A stretch of DNA of 64,000 nucleotides from Hyphomicrobiales bacterium (GTDB lineage: Bacteria; Pseudomonadota; Alphaproteobacteria; Rhizobiales; Rhizobiaceae), in NCBI GenBank assembly GCA_900473185.1, contig UCKU01000009.1, forward strand, positions 248,001 through 312,000. Reading direction: 5' to 3'. Position 1 is the stretch's first letter; every line of letters starts with the position of its first letter. Both the position numbers and the translations under genes were made by a program. Positions 29,170 through 38,192 of the stretch are shown piece after piece. The notes under the pieces are model-generated. The model made no database searches. It was not told the DNA's origin and was given only the letters and a program-made list of their open reading frames with translations.

Positions 29170-29937
29170 ATGACGGACAGATTGAGGGACAAGGTTGCCA
29201 TTATCTCGGGTGGCGCGACCGGCATGGGCGGCGCTGCATCGAAGCTCTTTGCGGCCGAGGGCGCGCGTGTCGCGATCATCGACCGCAACGGCGAAGCGGC
29301 GGCGAAGACTGTCAATGAAATCCGCGATGCCGGCGGCGCTGCCGAGTACTGGACAGCCGACGTTTCCGAGGAAGGAGCCGTCAACGAAGCGGTTGCCGGC
29401 GTCGAGGGGCGGTATGGGCCGGTCACCGTGCTTTTCAATCACGCGGGTACGATCGTCATCAAGCCGTTCCTGGAGACCACGCTGCAGGAATGGGACTGGC
29501 TACACGCCGTCAATGTCCGCTCAATGTTCCTGATGACCAAGGCGGTGCTGCCGAAGATGATCGGGGCCGGCGGCGGATCGATCGTCTGCACCTCCTCGAT
29601 CTCGGCGGTCGCCGCCACGCCGATGGAAGTGCTCTACGACACGACCAAGGGCGCGGTGCATATGTTTGCTCGCGCCATCGCCGTCGAATTCCGCGACCGC
29701 AACATCCGCTGCAATGCCGTCTGCCCGGGTTTCATCCGCACACCGCATGGCCTGCGCGAGGTGAAAGAATTGCAGGCACATGGCGTCGATGTCTCGGATG
29801 CAGCGATCGCCGCGCAACAGGGCCGGATCGGCGAGCCGGAAGATGTCGCTCGTGCCGCACTCTATCTTGCCAGCGATGAATCGATCTTCGTCAACGGGGC
29901 GCATCTTTTCGTCGATAACGGCTTCACTGCGATCTGA
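29170..29937 (+). CDS. SDR family oxidoreductase
   Basis: 255 residues. Classical short-chain dehydrogenase: the cofactor glycine motif GGATGMGG at residues 14-21, NHAG in the middle, Ser in CTSSISAVAATP and the catalytic YDTTK pair (Tyr-x3-Lys). The C-terminal FVNGAHLFVDNGFTA is typical. Asp in IIDRNG after strand 2 points to NAD(H) rather than NADP(H). The substrate is unknown. A good GGGG ribosome site precedes the ATG at 29170. Confidence 0.88.
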   Translation: MTDRLRDKVAIISGGATGMGGAASKLFAAEGARVAIIDRNGEAAAKTVNEIRDAGGAAEYWTADVSEEGAVNEAVAGVEGRYGPVTVLFNHAGTIVIKPFLETTLQEWDWLHAVNVRSMFLMTKAVLPKMIGAGGGSIVCTSSISAVAATPMEVLYDTTKGAVHMFARAIAVEFRDRNIRCNAVCPGFIRTPHGLREVKELQAHGVDVSDAAIAAQQGRIGEPEDVARAALYLASDESIFVNGAHLFVDNGFTAI

Positions 29938-30025
29938 GGCTTCGCCGCGATCTGACAAACTGGCCCTTTCGCCACGGACCTGCAGACGCTATCTGTGGCG
30001 GGAGCCTTTGTGATCGGAGTGCGCC

Positions 30026-30949
30026 ATGTCCTTCTTCCCCGGTAAAGATCCCCTGCCCGGCGATGCCTTCGCCTGTGACGCGATCGAGAACCTGATCATT
30101 CCGCGCACCAGCGATATCGGCGGCTTCCAGGTGCGCCGCGCCCTGCCGACGCGCCAGCGCCGGCTTGTCGGGCCGTTCATCTTCTTTGACCGCATGGGGC
30201 CGGCGATCCTCAAGCCGGATGAGGCTTTGGATGTGAAGCCGCACCCGCATATCGGGCTTTCGACGGTCACCTATCTCTTCGACGGCGAAATCCGCCATCT
30301 CGACAGCCTCGGCACGGAAAAGGTCATCCGCCCGGGCGATATCAACCTGATGACGGCCGGACGCGGCATCGTGCATTCGGAGCGCACGCCGGACAATCTG
30401 CGCGGCCATCCGCTTCTGATGTCCGGACTGCAAACGTGGCTGGCACTGCCTGACGACAAGGAGGAGATCGACCCCTCCTTCGCCCATACCGAAAAAGGAG
30501 AGATGCCGCTGATCGAGACCAACGGCGTGCGTGGGCGCGTCGTCATCGGCGCGTTCGAGGGTCTTGCCTCGCCGGTGAAGGTGTTTACCGATACGCTTTA
30601 TGTCGATCTCGACTTACAGCCGGGCGCGAAATTTCCCTTCGGTGCGGCTCACGAGGAACGCGCCGTCTATGTGCTGTCAGGCGAGGTCGTCATTGCCGGC
30701 GACCGGTTTGCGGCAGACCAGCTTCTCGTCTTCCGGCCCGGCGATGCGATCACGCTCGAAGCGGGCGTGCAGGGCTGTCATCTCATGCTGTTTGGGGGGG
30801 CCGCACTCAACTCCAAGCGCTACATATGGTGGAATTTCGTGTCCTCTTCGAAAGAGCGGATCGAGAAGGCCAAGGAGGAGTGGCGCACCGGCAGCTTCGA
30901 TATCGTTCCCGGCGACGAAGAGGAATTCGTGCCTTTGCCGGAGGGCTGA
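30026..30949 (+). CDS. Pirin family protein
   Basis: 307 residues of the bicupin pirin family. The metal site of the N-terminal cupin is seen in HPHIGLSTVTYLFDGEIRHLDS and IMTAGRGIVHSE-like MTAGRGIVHSERT; the second cupin (HEERAVYVLSGEVVIAG) is more degenerate. Bacterial pirins may act as quercetinases or as interaction partners of metabolic enzymes and transcription factors. It starts 88 bases after the SDR gene and could be transcribed with it. Confidence 0.9.
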   Translation: MSFFPGKDPLPGDAFACDAIENLIIPRTSDIGGFQVRRALPTRQRRLVGPFIFFDRMGPAILKPDEALDVKPHPHIGLSTVTYLFDGEIRHLDSLGTEKVIRPGDINLMTAGRGIVHSERTPDNLRGHPLLMSGLQTWLALPDDKEEIDPSFAHTEKGEMPLIETNGVRGRVVIGAFEGLASPVKVFTDTLYVDLDLQPGAKFPFGAAHEERAVYVLSGEVVIAGDRFAADQLLVFRPGDAITLEAGVQGCHLMLFGGAALNSKRYIWWNFVSSSKERIEKAKEEWRTGSFDIVPGDEEEFVPLPEG

Positions 30950-31051
30950 AGTGCTCTAAGGTGAAAATCTTGCGGTTATGCAAATGTAGTTGTTTTGCCG
31001 CAATTCAATCGAATAAAGTAAAGCCGATCAGTCAAAGAAGAGCACCCGCCC

Positions 31052-32968
31052 GTGACACAATCCCCGAAGACCCCGCTGCTCGATCAGGTCACCTACCCTG
31101 CCGACCTGCGCAAGCTCGAGGATCGCGATCTGCCGCAGCTTGCGCGCGAGGTCAGGGACGAAATGATCGATGCCGTCTCCCGCACCGGCGGGCATCTCGG
31201 CGCAGGTCTCGGCGTGGTGGAACTGACGATCGCCATCCACAACGTCTTCAACACGCCTGATGATCGGCTGATTTTCGATGTCGGCCATCAATGTTATCCG
31301 CACAAGATCCTGACCGGGCGCCGCGACCGAATCCGCACGCTGCGCCAGGAAAACGGCCTCTCGGGCTTCACGCGCCGGGCCGAAAGCGAATACGACCCCT
31401 TTGGTGCTGCGCACTCCTCGACCTCGATTTCCGCCGGCCTCGGCATGGCAGTTGCCGCCGATATCGACAAGACGGACCGCCGCGTGATCGCCGTCATCGG
31501 CGATGGAGCACTGTCGGCCGGCATGGCCTATGAGGCGCTGAACAATGCCGGCGCGCTCGATGCCCGCCTGATCGTCATTCTCAACGACAACGACATGTCG
31601 ATCGCCCCGCCGACTGGGGCGATGAGCGCCTATCTCGCCCGCCTTGCCTCCGGCCGCACCTATATGGGCTTCCGTGACTTCGGCAAGAAGCTGACGGCCT
31701 ATCTCGGCAAGAACATCGACCGGGCGATCACCCGCGCCGTCGAGCATGCCCGCGGTTATGTCACCGGCGGGACGATGTTCGAGGAGATGGGCTTTTATCA
31801 TATCGGCCCGATTGACGGTCATTCCTTCGATCACCTTCTGCCCGTGCTGCGCAATGTGCGCGACAATGCCAACGGCCCGGTGCTGATCCATGTCGTGACC
31901 CAGAAGGGCAAGGGCTATGCGCCGGCGGAAGCTGCAGCCGACAAGTATCATGGCGTCAACAAGTTCGATGTCATCACCGGCACGCAGGCGAAGGTGAAGC
32001 CGAATGCACCGAGCTATACCAATGTCTTCGCCGAGACGCTGGTCCAGGAAGCAACACTCGACGACCGCGTCGTCGGCATCACTGCCGCCATGCCGACCGG
32101 CACCGGCCTTGACAAGTTCGCCGAGATTTTCCCGTCACGCTGTTTCGATGTCGGTATTGCCGAACAGCACGCAGTGACCTTCGCCGCCGGCCTTGCCGCC
32201 GAAGGTTTCAAGCCTTTCGCAGCGCTCTATTCCACCTTCCTGCAGCGCGCCTATGACCAAGTCGTGCATGACGTGGCGATCCAGGGTCTGCCCGTGCGCT
32301 TCCCGATCGACCGTGCCGGTTTCGTCGGCGCCGACGGGCCGACGCATGCAGGCTCCTTCGACACGGCCTTCCTCGCCACCTTGCCCGGCTTCGTCGTCAT
32401 GGCAGCATCGGATGAGGCGGAGCTGAAGCATATGGTGCGCACTGCCGTAGCCTATGATGCCGGCCCGATCTCGTTCCGTTATCCGCGCGGCGAAGGTGTC
32501 GGCGTCGACATGCCGGAACGCGGCCAGATCCTTGAGATCGGCAAGGGGCGCATCGTCAAGGAAGGTACCAAAGTCGCGCTTCTTTCCTTCGGCACGCGGC
32601 TTGCCGACTGTCTGCTGGCAGCCGAAGACCTCGATGCCGCGGGCCTTTCGACGACGGTCGCCGATGCGCGCTTTGCAAAGCCGCTCGACCACGCCCTGAT
32701 CCGCCAGCTTGCGCGCCATCACGAGATCCTCATCACGGTGGAAGAAGGCTCCGTCGGCGGCTTCGGCAGCCAGGTCATGCAGTTCATGGCGATGGACGGG
32801 TTGCTTGATCGCGGCCTGAAGGTTCGTTCGCTGGTCATGCCCGATATCTGGATGGAACAGGCCAAGCCGGAAGCGATGATTGCCCATGCCGGTCTTGACC
32901 GTGCCGGTATCGTCTCGACTGTGTTCAACGCGCTCGGACGTGGTGTTGCCGTCGGCGTGGCCGGTTAA
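31052..32968 (+). CDS. dxs: 1-deoxy-D-xylulose-5-phosphate synthase
   Basis: 638 residues starting at GTG 31052. Dxs condenses pyruvate and glyceraldehyde 3-phosphate with thiamine diphosphate, the first step of the MEP isoprenoid pathway. Signatures are [18 protein letters not shown] (thiamine site with the metal-binding Asp), the early His in [32 protein letters not shown] (catalytic Glu) and [15 protein letters not shown]. Length is normal for the family. The 102-base gap before it holds an AT-rich stretch with TTGCGG and CCGCAA as inverted arms. Confidence 0.96.
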   Translation: MTQSPKTPLLDQVTYPADLRKLEDRDLPQLAREVRDEMIDAVSRTGGHLGAGLGVVELTIAIHNVFNTPDDRLIFDVGHQCYPHKILTGRRDRIRTLRQENGLSGFTRRAESEYDPFGAAHSSTSISAGLGMAVAADIDKTDRRVIAVIGDGALSAGMAYEALNNAGALDARLIVILNDNDMSIAPPTGAMSAYLARLASGRTYMGFRDFGKKLTAYLGKNIDRAITRAVEHARGYVTGGTMFEEMGFYHIGPIDGHSFDHLLPVLRNVRDNANGPVLIHVVTQKGKGYAPAEAAADKYHGVNKFDVITGTQAKVKPNAPSYTNVFAETLVQEATLDDRVVGITAAMPTGTGLDKFAEIFPSRCFDVGIAEQHAVTFAAGLAAEGFKPFAALYSTFLQRAYDQVVHDVAIQGLPVRFPIDRAGFVGADGPTHAGSFDTAFLATLPGFVVMAASDEAELKHMVRTAVAYDAGPISFRYPRGEGVGVDMPERGQILEIGKGRIVKEGTKVALLSFGTRLADCLLAAEDLDAAGLSTTVADARFAKPLDHALIRQLARHHEILITVEEGSVGGFGSQVMQFMAMDGLLDRGLKVRSLVMPDIWMEQAKPEAMIAHAGLDRAGIVSTVFNALGRGVAVGVAG

Positions 32969-32991
32969 GGCAGCACGTCGACGGGCTTTTC

Positions 32992-33330
32992 TCACTCGGG
33001 CTTTTTGCCATCACGGTAGAAGATCATTCCGCCGTGATGCAGCACGCCATCGATGAAATCACCATCGGCGGTAAAACCGGTATCATCCCAATATTCGATA
33101 TGATCGCCGGTCACTTCATAGCGGCCCTGATAGGCACTCTTTCGTGTACCCCTCGCCTCGTCATAACGGCCGTTCGGCAGCAGTTCCTGCCGGATGTGGC
33201 CGTCACCGGTAATCCACATTCCGAGATAGGGGCCGAGATAGGGACGGTTCTGCATTTTCGTTTCCTCTGAAAGCGCGGATGAGGCGGCAAGCGAAAGCAC
33301 TGCCCCGGCGAGAGCCCCGCGGATCCGCAT
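32992..33330 (-). CDS. Atu4866-like small protein with signal peptide
   Basis: 112 residues. A signal peptide-like start (MRIRGALAGAVLSLAASSALS) precedes a beta-barrel-like domain with the run NRPYLGPYLGMWITGDGHIR, RYEVTGDHIEYWDDTGFTADG and VLHHGGMIFYRDG. These match the Agrobacterium Atu4866-type family, whose function is unknown. Two bases separate its ATG from the end of the next SDR gene upstream in the same direction, so the two form an operon. A second ATG inside (MQNRPYLG) would remove the leader and is a possible alternative start. Confidence 0.75.
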   Translation of the reverse strand: MRIRGALAGAVLSLAASSALSEETKMQNRPYLGPYLGMWITGDGHIRQELLPNGRYDEARGTRKSAYQGRYEVTGDHIEYWDDTGFTADGDFIDGVLHHGGMIFYRDGKKPE

Positions 33331-33332
33331 GG

Positions 33333-34070
33333 TCACAGTCCCACGCTCGCCGTCGGGCGGACGGTGATGTCGTTGACATCGACATCCTCGGGTTGCTCGA
33401 TGGCGAAACGGATCGCCCGGGCAATGGCATCGGGCTTCAGGGCGATCTCGCGGAAGGCGACCATGGCTTCGGCCGAAAAAGGTTCGGTGATCGTCTCGGC
33501 GAGTTCGGATTCGACGACGCCGGGATAGACGCAGGTGACGCGCAGCTTCTTGTTTTCCTGGCGCAGGCCATCGGAAATCGCCCGCACTGCATATTTCGTC
33601 GCGCAGTAGACGGCAGCCGTCGGCACCACCGCCAAGCCGCCGACCGAGGAGACGTTGATGATCTGGCCGCGCTCCTGCGTGTTCATGATCGGCAGTACGG
33701 CGGCGACGCCGTAGAGCACGCCCTTGATATTGACATCGATCATGCGGTCCCATTCCTCGACCTTGAGTGAGGACATCAGCGACAGCGGCATGACGCCTGC
33801 ATTGTTGACGAGAACATCGATGCCTCCGAAAGCCTCGACCGCCGCCTTGGCGAAGGCCTCGGCATCGGCCCGGTCGGTAACGTCGAGTGCGCGGAACTCC
33901 ACCGTGCCGCCACCCGCGCGGATTTCCTTTGCCAGCTCTTCCAGCCGGTCGGTGCGGCGTGCGCCGATCATCAGCTTGGCGCCAGCAGCACCCAGTTCGC
34001 GTGCGGTGCCGGCACCGATGCCGCTGCTGGCGCCAGTGATGAGAACTGTCTTGCCTTTGATGTCAGTCAT
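33333..34070 (-). CDS. SDR family oxidoreductase (operon with the Atu4866-like gene)
   Basis: 245 residues. The cofactor motif GASSGIGAG (residues 13-21) is followed by GARRTDRL, where Arg-Arg after strand 2 suggests NADP(H). NNAG, VSSVGGLAVVPTAAVYCATKYA (Ser, Tyr-x3-Lys) complete the active site. ATG 34070 (MTDIKGKTVLITG) is the family start. It is transcribed away from an AraC-type regulator gene that begins 176 bases off, the usual arrangement for regulator and target. The substrate is unknown. Confidence 0.88.
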   Translation of the reverse strand: MTDIKGKTVLITGASSGIGAGTARELGAAGAKLMIGARRTDRLEELAKEIRAGGGTVEFRALDVTDRADAEAFAKAAVEAFGGIDVLVNNAGVMPLSLMSSLKVEEWDRMIDVNIKGVLYGVAAVLPIMNTQERGQIINVSSVGGLAVVPTAAVYCATKYAVRAISDGLRQENKKLRVTCVYPGVVESELAETITEPFSAEAMVAFREIALKPDAIARAIRFAIEQPEDVDVNDITVRPTASVGL

Positions 34071-34245
34071 GTTCTTTTCCTCATGCTTCAATCGGGACCG
34101 CAGCCGGATGCTGCCGATCCATGCGCATAAGATTGGGCTTGGCCAGGCAGCGACCGATAGCAGGCTTTTCCGGATTTCTTGTACGATCTTCCGAAAGCCG
34201 CTTCGGGCGCTTGGCATTTTCAGCAGTAGGGTTCATGCTGCTTCC
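34071..34245. promoter_or_regulatory. Divergent promoter region for SDR operon and AraC-type regulator
   Basis: 175 bases between two outward-reading genes. It should hold both promoters and the operator of the regulator. I cannot name a specific binding site. Confidence 0.5.
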
Positions 34246-35121
34246 ATGGAAAAGATTGCCGAACTTGCAGACCTGATTGATCGTCATACTGAGACGGATG
34301 GTAATTTCGACACGGCGCTGCCGCGGATCGGCATCATACGATCCTCCGCCCGCACCGAGCCGATCCACACGCTCTATGAACCTTCGCTCTGCATCGTGGC
34401 GCAGGGACGCAAGCGCGCCGTGATCGGCGAGATCGCGCATGTCTATGATGCTGCGCATTATCTCGTCGTCGGTGTCGACCTGCCCGTCATCGGCGCCGTC
34501 GTCGAGGCGAGCGCCAACCGGCCGTACCTGTGCCTTCGGCTGCAACTCGACCGCAGCATGCTTGCCGAAATGCTGCCTGCCGTGCAGGGGCGCCTGCCGG
34601 AAAGCCCTGCGGCTGGCGTCAGCGCCACGACACCTGAAATGATCGACGCAGCCGTGCGCCTGTTGCGCCTGCTCGACACACCCGAGGACGCGGAGGTTCT
34701 GGCGCCGCTGGTCGAAAAGGAAATTCTCTACCGGCTCACTCGCGGACCGCAGGGCGCGCTTTTGCGGCAGATCGCCAATGGCGAAAGCAGGCTCAACCAG
34801 ATCGGCCGGGCAATCGATTTCGTGCGGAAGAATTTCAGCGAGCCCTTTGCCATCGAGCATCTGGCTTCGGTGGCGGGCATGAGCGCCTCATCCTTCTACG
34901 AGCATTTCAAGACTGTCATGGCGATGAGCCCGCTGCAGTTTCGCACCCAGCTTCGCCTGCAGGAGGCGCGGCGGCTGATGGTGACCGAGGGGCTGAGTGC
35001 GGCCGAGGCGGGTTTCCGCGTCGGCTATGACAGCCCTTCGCAGTTCAGCCGCGATTATGTCCGCGTGCATAGTATCCCGCCACGGCGGGATATTGAGCGG
35101 CTGCGCGCCTCCGCCGGGTAA
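34246..35121 (+). CDS. AraC family transcriptional regulator (AraC_N type)
   Basis: 291 residues. The N-terminal half (EPIHTLYEPSLCIVAQGRKRAVIGEIAHVYDAAHYLVVGVDLPV) is the cupin-like AraC_N ligand-binding domain; the C-terminal 100 residues carry the two HTH motifs (FAIEHLASVAGMSASSFYEHFKTVMAMSP and LSAAEAGFRVGYDSPSQFSRDYV). It likely controls the divergent SDR operon. Family members often respond to aldehydes or other small organic compounds, but the inducer here is unknown. ATG 34246 is the only plausible start at the domain edge. Confidence 0.9.
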   Translation: MEKIAELADLIDRHTETDGNFDTALPRIGIIRSSARTEPIHTLYEPSLCIVAQGRKRAVIGEIAHVYDAAHYLVVGVDLPVIGAVVEASANRPYLCLRLQLDRSMLAEMLPAVQGRLPESPAAGVSATTPEMIDAAVRLLRLLDTPEDAEVLAPLVEKEILYRLTRGPQGALLRQIANGESRLNQIGRAIDFVRKNFSEPFAIEHLASVAGMSASSFYEHFKTVMAMSPLQFRTQLRLQEARRLMVTEGLSAAEAGFRVGYDSPSQFSRDYVRVHSIPPRRDIERLRASAG

Positions 35122-35125
35122 GTCC

Positions 35126-35164
35126 AAAAAGAAAGGGCGGCACTGAATGCCGCCCTTTCTTTTT
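35126..35164. terminator. Strong bidirectional terminator between AraC-type and MCP genes
   Basis: A perfect 17-bp stem, AAAAAGAAAGGGCGGCA with TGCCGCCCTTTCTTTTT, around the loop CTGAA. It lies between convergent stops at 35121 and 35185 and carries A- and T-rich flanks on both sides. Confidence 0.92.
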
Positions 35165-35184
35165 CATTTCCGAAGAGATCGCTC

Positions 35185-37131
35185 TCAGAACTCGGTCCAG
35201 TCTTCCTGGACGACGGCGGCAGTTACCGTTGCCTGCTTGCCGCCGAAGGCCCTGCTGACCTTGCCGGCGAGCGCGCGGGCCGGAGAGGCGACCGGGCGGG
35301 ATGCCGGGGTTGCGGCTGCGGTCCGCTGGAGCGGAACGGCAGCCTGTGCGCCGAGCTTGAACTGGCGCAGCAGATCGTCGAGGGCTGAGGCTTCCTGGGC
35401 GAGCGCGTGGCTGGCCGCCGTCTGCTCTTCGACCATGGCGGCATTCTGCTGGGTGCCCTGGTCCATGTTGTTGACGGCGGTGTTGATCTCTTGCAGGCCG
35501 ACCGACTGTTCGCGGGTGGCCGTAACGATCGCGCCGACGTGGTGGTTGATTTCCTGAACCTCAGCGACGATCGCCTCCAGCGCCTTGCCGGTTTCACCGA
35601 CGAGGCCGACGCCGGAGTTGACCTGTTCGCCTGACGTATTGATCAGCGCCTTGATTTCCTTGGCAGCGTTTGCAGAACGCTGGGCCAGTTCACGAACTTC
35701 CTGTGCGACGACCGCAAAGCCCTTGCCGGCTTCACCGGCGCGTGCTGCCTCGACGCCGGCGTTCAGAGCGAGCAGGTTCGTCTGGAAGGCGATGTCATCG
35801 ATGACGCCGATGATGTTGGAGATTTCGCCAGAAGACTTTTCGATCTGCTGCATGGCCGAAACCGCCTTGCGGACGACTTCGCCGGACTTTTCAGCACCAA
35901 GGCGGGTGCGCTCGACGAGCTTGCCGACATCTTCGGCGCGCTTGGCGGAGTCGCGGACCGTGGTCGTGACCTCTTCGAGAGCGGCAGCGGTCTCTTCGAC
36001 AGCAGCGGCCTGCTGTTCGGTGCGCTTGGCCAGATCGTCTGCGGCAGAGCGGATTTCACCGGCGCCGGCATTGATGGCCGAAGCATTGCGGCCGACTGAC
36101 TGCAGAGCGGCCTGCAGCTTTTCGACGGCATTGTTGAAGTCGCTGCGCAGGCTGTCATACTGCGGCGCGAAGGCCGTGTGGATGCGGGCAGCGATATCGC
36201 CATTGGCAAGGCCTGCAAGGCCGCCGGCGAGAGCTTCGACGGCGAAACGGATCTCGCCTTCTTCGCGGGCCTTCTGCTCGTCGCTCATCTGGCGCTGGCG
36301 CTCGGCTTCGCCGCGCATGCGGTCCGTTTCGCCGGCAAGCTGCTGCTTTTCGATGGCAGCGTCCTTGAAGACCAGCACGGACTGGGCCATGCGGCCGACT
36401 TCGTCCTGACGGCCGGTTGCCGGAACTTCGATATTGTGATCGCCGCCAGCCAGGCGGTCCATGGCGGCCGTCATCCCGACGATCGGGCGAACGATGGTGC
36501 GCGACAGAGCCCAGGCGAGTGCGGCGGCGGCGAGTGCCGCGGCAATGCCACCGACCAGAAGCGTCGTCTTGAGATCGCTGTTGGCGTCCGCCTGAGCCGC
36601 AGCGAGTGCAATGGACTTGTCGCGGGCGAGAGACTTGATCTTGGCGGAAGCCGCACGGAAGCCGTCGAGCTGGCCCTTGGTGGCGTTGACACCGATCTTG
36701 ACGACCTCTGCGATCGGCGTTTCTGTTTCCTTGCGGGCCTTGGCCTGCGGCTCGGCGAGCTCGTGGAAATAAAGGTCTGCAGCCTTCTGCATGTCGTCGA
36801 TCATCGAGACGAGCTCAGGCTGGGAAGCGGCGGTCTGTTTTGCAGCAGCAATCGCCTTCAGCATGCGCTCGCGGTTGGCAAAAATATCGCCATAGGTGCT
36901 GTCGCTGCGAAAGAGAATGAAGCCACGCAGGTTGACGGCCTGCTCAAGCATGGCCTGCAGCGCGTCGTCGATCTGGTTGACGAGAAGCTCGGATTTTTCC
37001 TGTTCGGCGGAAGCGCTCGCCGACGTCGTTGCCTTGGAATAAACGAAAGCGGAAACGGATACGAAAATAAGGATGAGTGCTGCGAAAGTGGCCGCAAGCT
37101 TGCCATTCAAGGATATGTTTCGAGCGAACAT
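35185..37131 (-). CDS. Methyl-accepting chemotaxis protein
   Basis: 648 residues. A first membrane helix (residues 12-30), a helical periplasmic sensor of about 155 residues, a second helix ([21 protein letters not shown], near 190-210), a HAMP domain ([27 protein letters not shown]) and a long cytoplasmic coiled-coil signalling domain. The hairpin tip reads [47 protein letters not shown], the conserved kinase-control region. After an Ala/Pro-rich linker it ends EDWTEF, matching the xWxxF pentapeptide that tethers CheR or CheB in other receptors. The ligand is unknown. No chemotaxis genes are nearby, so it is an orphan receptor. Confidence 0.95.
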   Translation of the reverse strand: MFARNISLNGKLAATFAALILIFVSVSAFVYSKATTSASASAEQEKSELLVNQIDDALQAMLEQAVNLRGFILFRSDSTYGDIFANRERMLKAIAAAKQTAASQPELVSMIDDMQKAADLYFHELAEPQAKARKETETPIAEVVKIGVNATKGQLDGFRAASAKIKSLARDKSIALAAAQADANSDLKTTLLVGGIAAALAAAALAWALSRTIVRPIVGMTAAMDRLAGGDHNIEVPATGRQDEVGRMAQSVLVFKDAAIEKQQLAGETDRMRGEAERQRQMSDEQKAREEGEIRFAVEALAGGLAGLANGDIAARIHTAFAPQYDSLRSDFNNAVEKLQAALQSVGRNASAINAGAGEIRSAADDLAKRTEQQAAAVEETAAALEEVTTTVRDSAKRAEDVGKLVERTRLGAEKSGEVVRKAVSAMQQIEKSSGEISNIIGVIDDIAFQTNLLALNAGVEAARAGEAGKGFAVVAQEVRELAQRSANAAKEIKALINTSGEQVNSGVGLVGETGKALEAIVAEVQEINHHVGAIVTATREQSVGLQEINTAVNNMDQGTQQNAAMVEEQTAASHALAQEASALDDLLRQFKLGAQAAVPLQRTAAATPASRPVASPARALAGKVSRAFGGKQATVTAAVVQEDWTEF

Positions 37132-37445
37132 CGGTCAATTTCTCCTGGCGACATCAGACGCGACAAGGGGCGACCGCGCGGGACACGCAGCCACAACACT
37201 TCTTGATGAGGGACATGATCGGCGGGGAGGACGCGGGAGCCTTCATGGCACGAAGCGATTCAAAAGCGAACCGCTGCAATCAAAGCGAACCTATGCGGGC
37301 AGGATTTAAAATTGTTTAAATTTGGTGCGTCGCAGCACAGGTCAGTTTAGTTTATTGCAGTTCCGGCGATGCGAGGCTGCGCTGGCCTGCCCGCGGTGCC
37401 AACAAAATGCTTGCAACCGGCGGCTTTGACGGTCATTCACAGCCG
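37132..37445. other. Gene-free interval between MCP and tlyA
   Basis: 314 bases between divergent genes, with the promoters of both. The only clear pattern is an AT-rich inverted repeat, TTTAAA-ATTG-TTTAAA, at 37305-37320. No protein gene is convincing; the ATG at 37407 is in frame with tlyA but lacks a family-like N-terminus. Confidence 0.5.
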
Positions 37446-38192
37446 ATGTCAGATCAAAACAGCCAGCGCCTCGACCAGCTTCTCGTCACCCTCGGCCTCT
37501 TTGCGAGCCGCTCGCGGGCGCGAGACGCCGTGGCACGCGGCACGGTGAAGGTCGCCGGCAAGGTAGTGACGAAGGCCGGCGCCGTCTTCGGCGCCGATGC
37601 GAGAATCGAAATCGACGACCCGGCGCAGGATTATGTTTCGCGCGCTGCATTGAAGCTGGTGGCAGCGCTCGACCACTTCAGGCTCGACCCGGCAGGACGG
37701 CACTGTCTCGATGTCGGCGCTTCGACCGGCGGCTTTACCGAAGTGCTGCTGGAGCGGGGTGCTGCGCATGTGACGGCAATCGATGTCGGCCACGGGCAGA
37801 TGCATCCGAGGATATCGGGCAATCCGCGCGTGACAAACGTCGAGGGGCTGAACGCCCGCAATCTGACGGCTGAGGATATTGATCACCCTGCGGAGTTCAT
37901 CGTCTCCGACGTCTCGTTCATCTCGCTGAAGCTGGCGCTTGCTCCGGCGCTCGATATTGCGGAGCCGGGAGCGCTTGCCGCAATCCTCGTCAAGCCGCAA
38001 TTCGAGGCAGGGCGGGAGGCTATCGGCAAGGGCGGGCTGCTCAAGGATCCAACTTCCGGACCTGCCGTGGCGGCAGAACTCGAGCGATGGTTCACTGAAG
38101 ACATGGGCTGGAAGAGTTTCGGGCTCATCCCCTCGCCCATTTCGGGCGGAGACGGCAACCAGGAATTTCTATTGGCAGGGACAAAAGCGTGA
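37446..38192 (+). CDS. TlyA family rRNA methyltransferase
   Basis: 248 residues. An N-terminal S4 RNA-binding domain (QRLDQLLVTLGLFASRSRARDAVARGTVKVAGKVVTKAGAVF) is joined to an FtsJ-type methyltransferase (CLDVGASTGGFTEVLLERGAAHVTAIDVGHGQ; FIVSDVSFISLK). In mycobacteria TlyA adds 2'-O-methyl groups to 16S and 23S rRNA; some homologues are called hemolysin A for historic reasons. ATG 37446 (MSDQNSQRLD) is favoured. It overlaps the next gene by four bases. Confidence 0.92.
   Translation: MSDQNSQRLDQLLVTLGLFASRSRARDAVARGTVKVAGKVVTKAGAVFGADARIEIDDPAQDYVSRAALKLVAALDHFRLDPAGRHCLDVGASTGGFTEVLLERGAAHVTAIDVGHGQMHPRISGNPRVTNVEGLNARNLTAEDIDHPAEFIVSDVSFISLKLALAPALDIAEPGALAAILVKPQFEAGREAIGKGGLLKDPTSGPAVAAELERWFTEDMGWKSFGLIPSPISGGDGNQEFLLAGTKA

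Noticed and set aside
33333..34217. A longer SDR with a 49-residue N-terminal extension
   Set aside because: The extension has no family support and would run through the divergent promoter region; the ATG at 34070 gives the standard SDR start.
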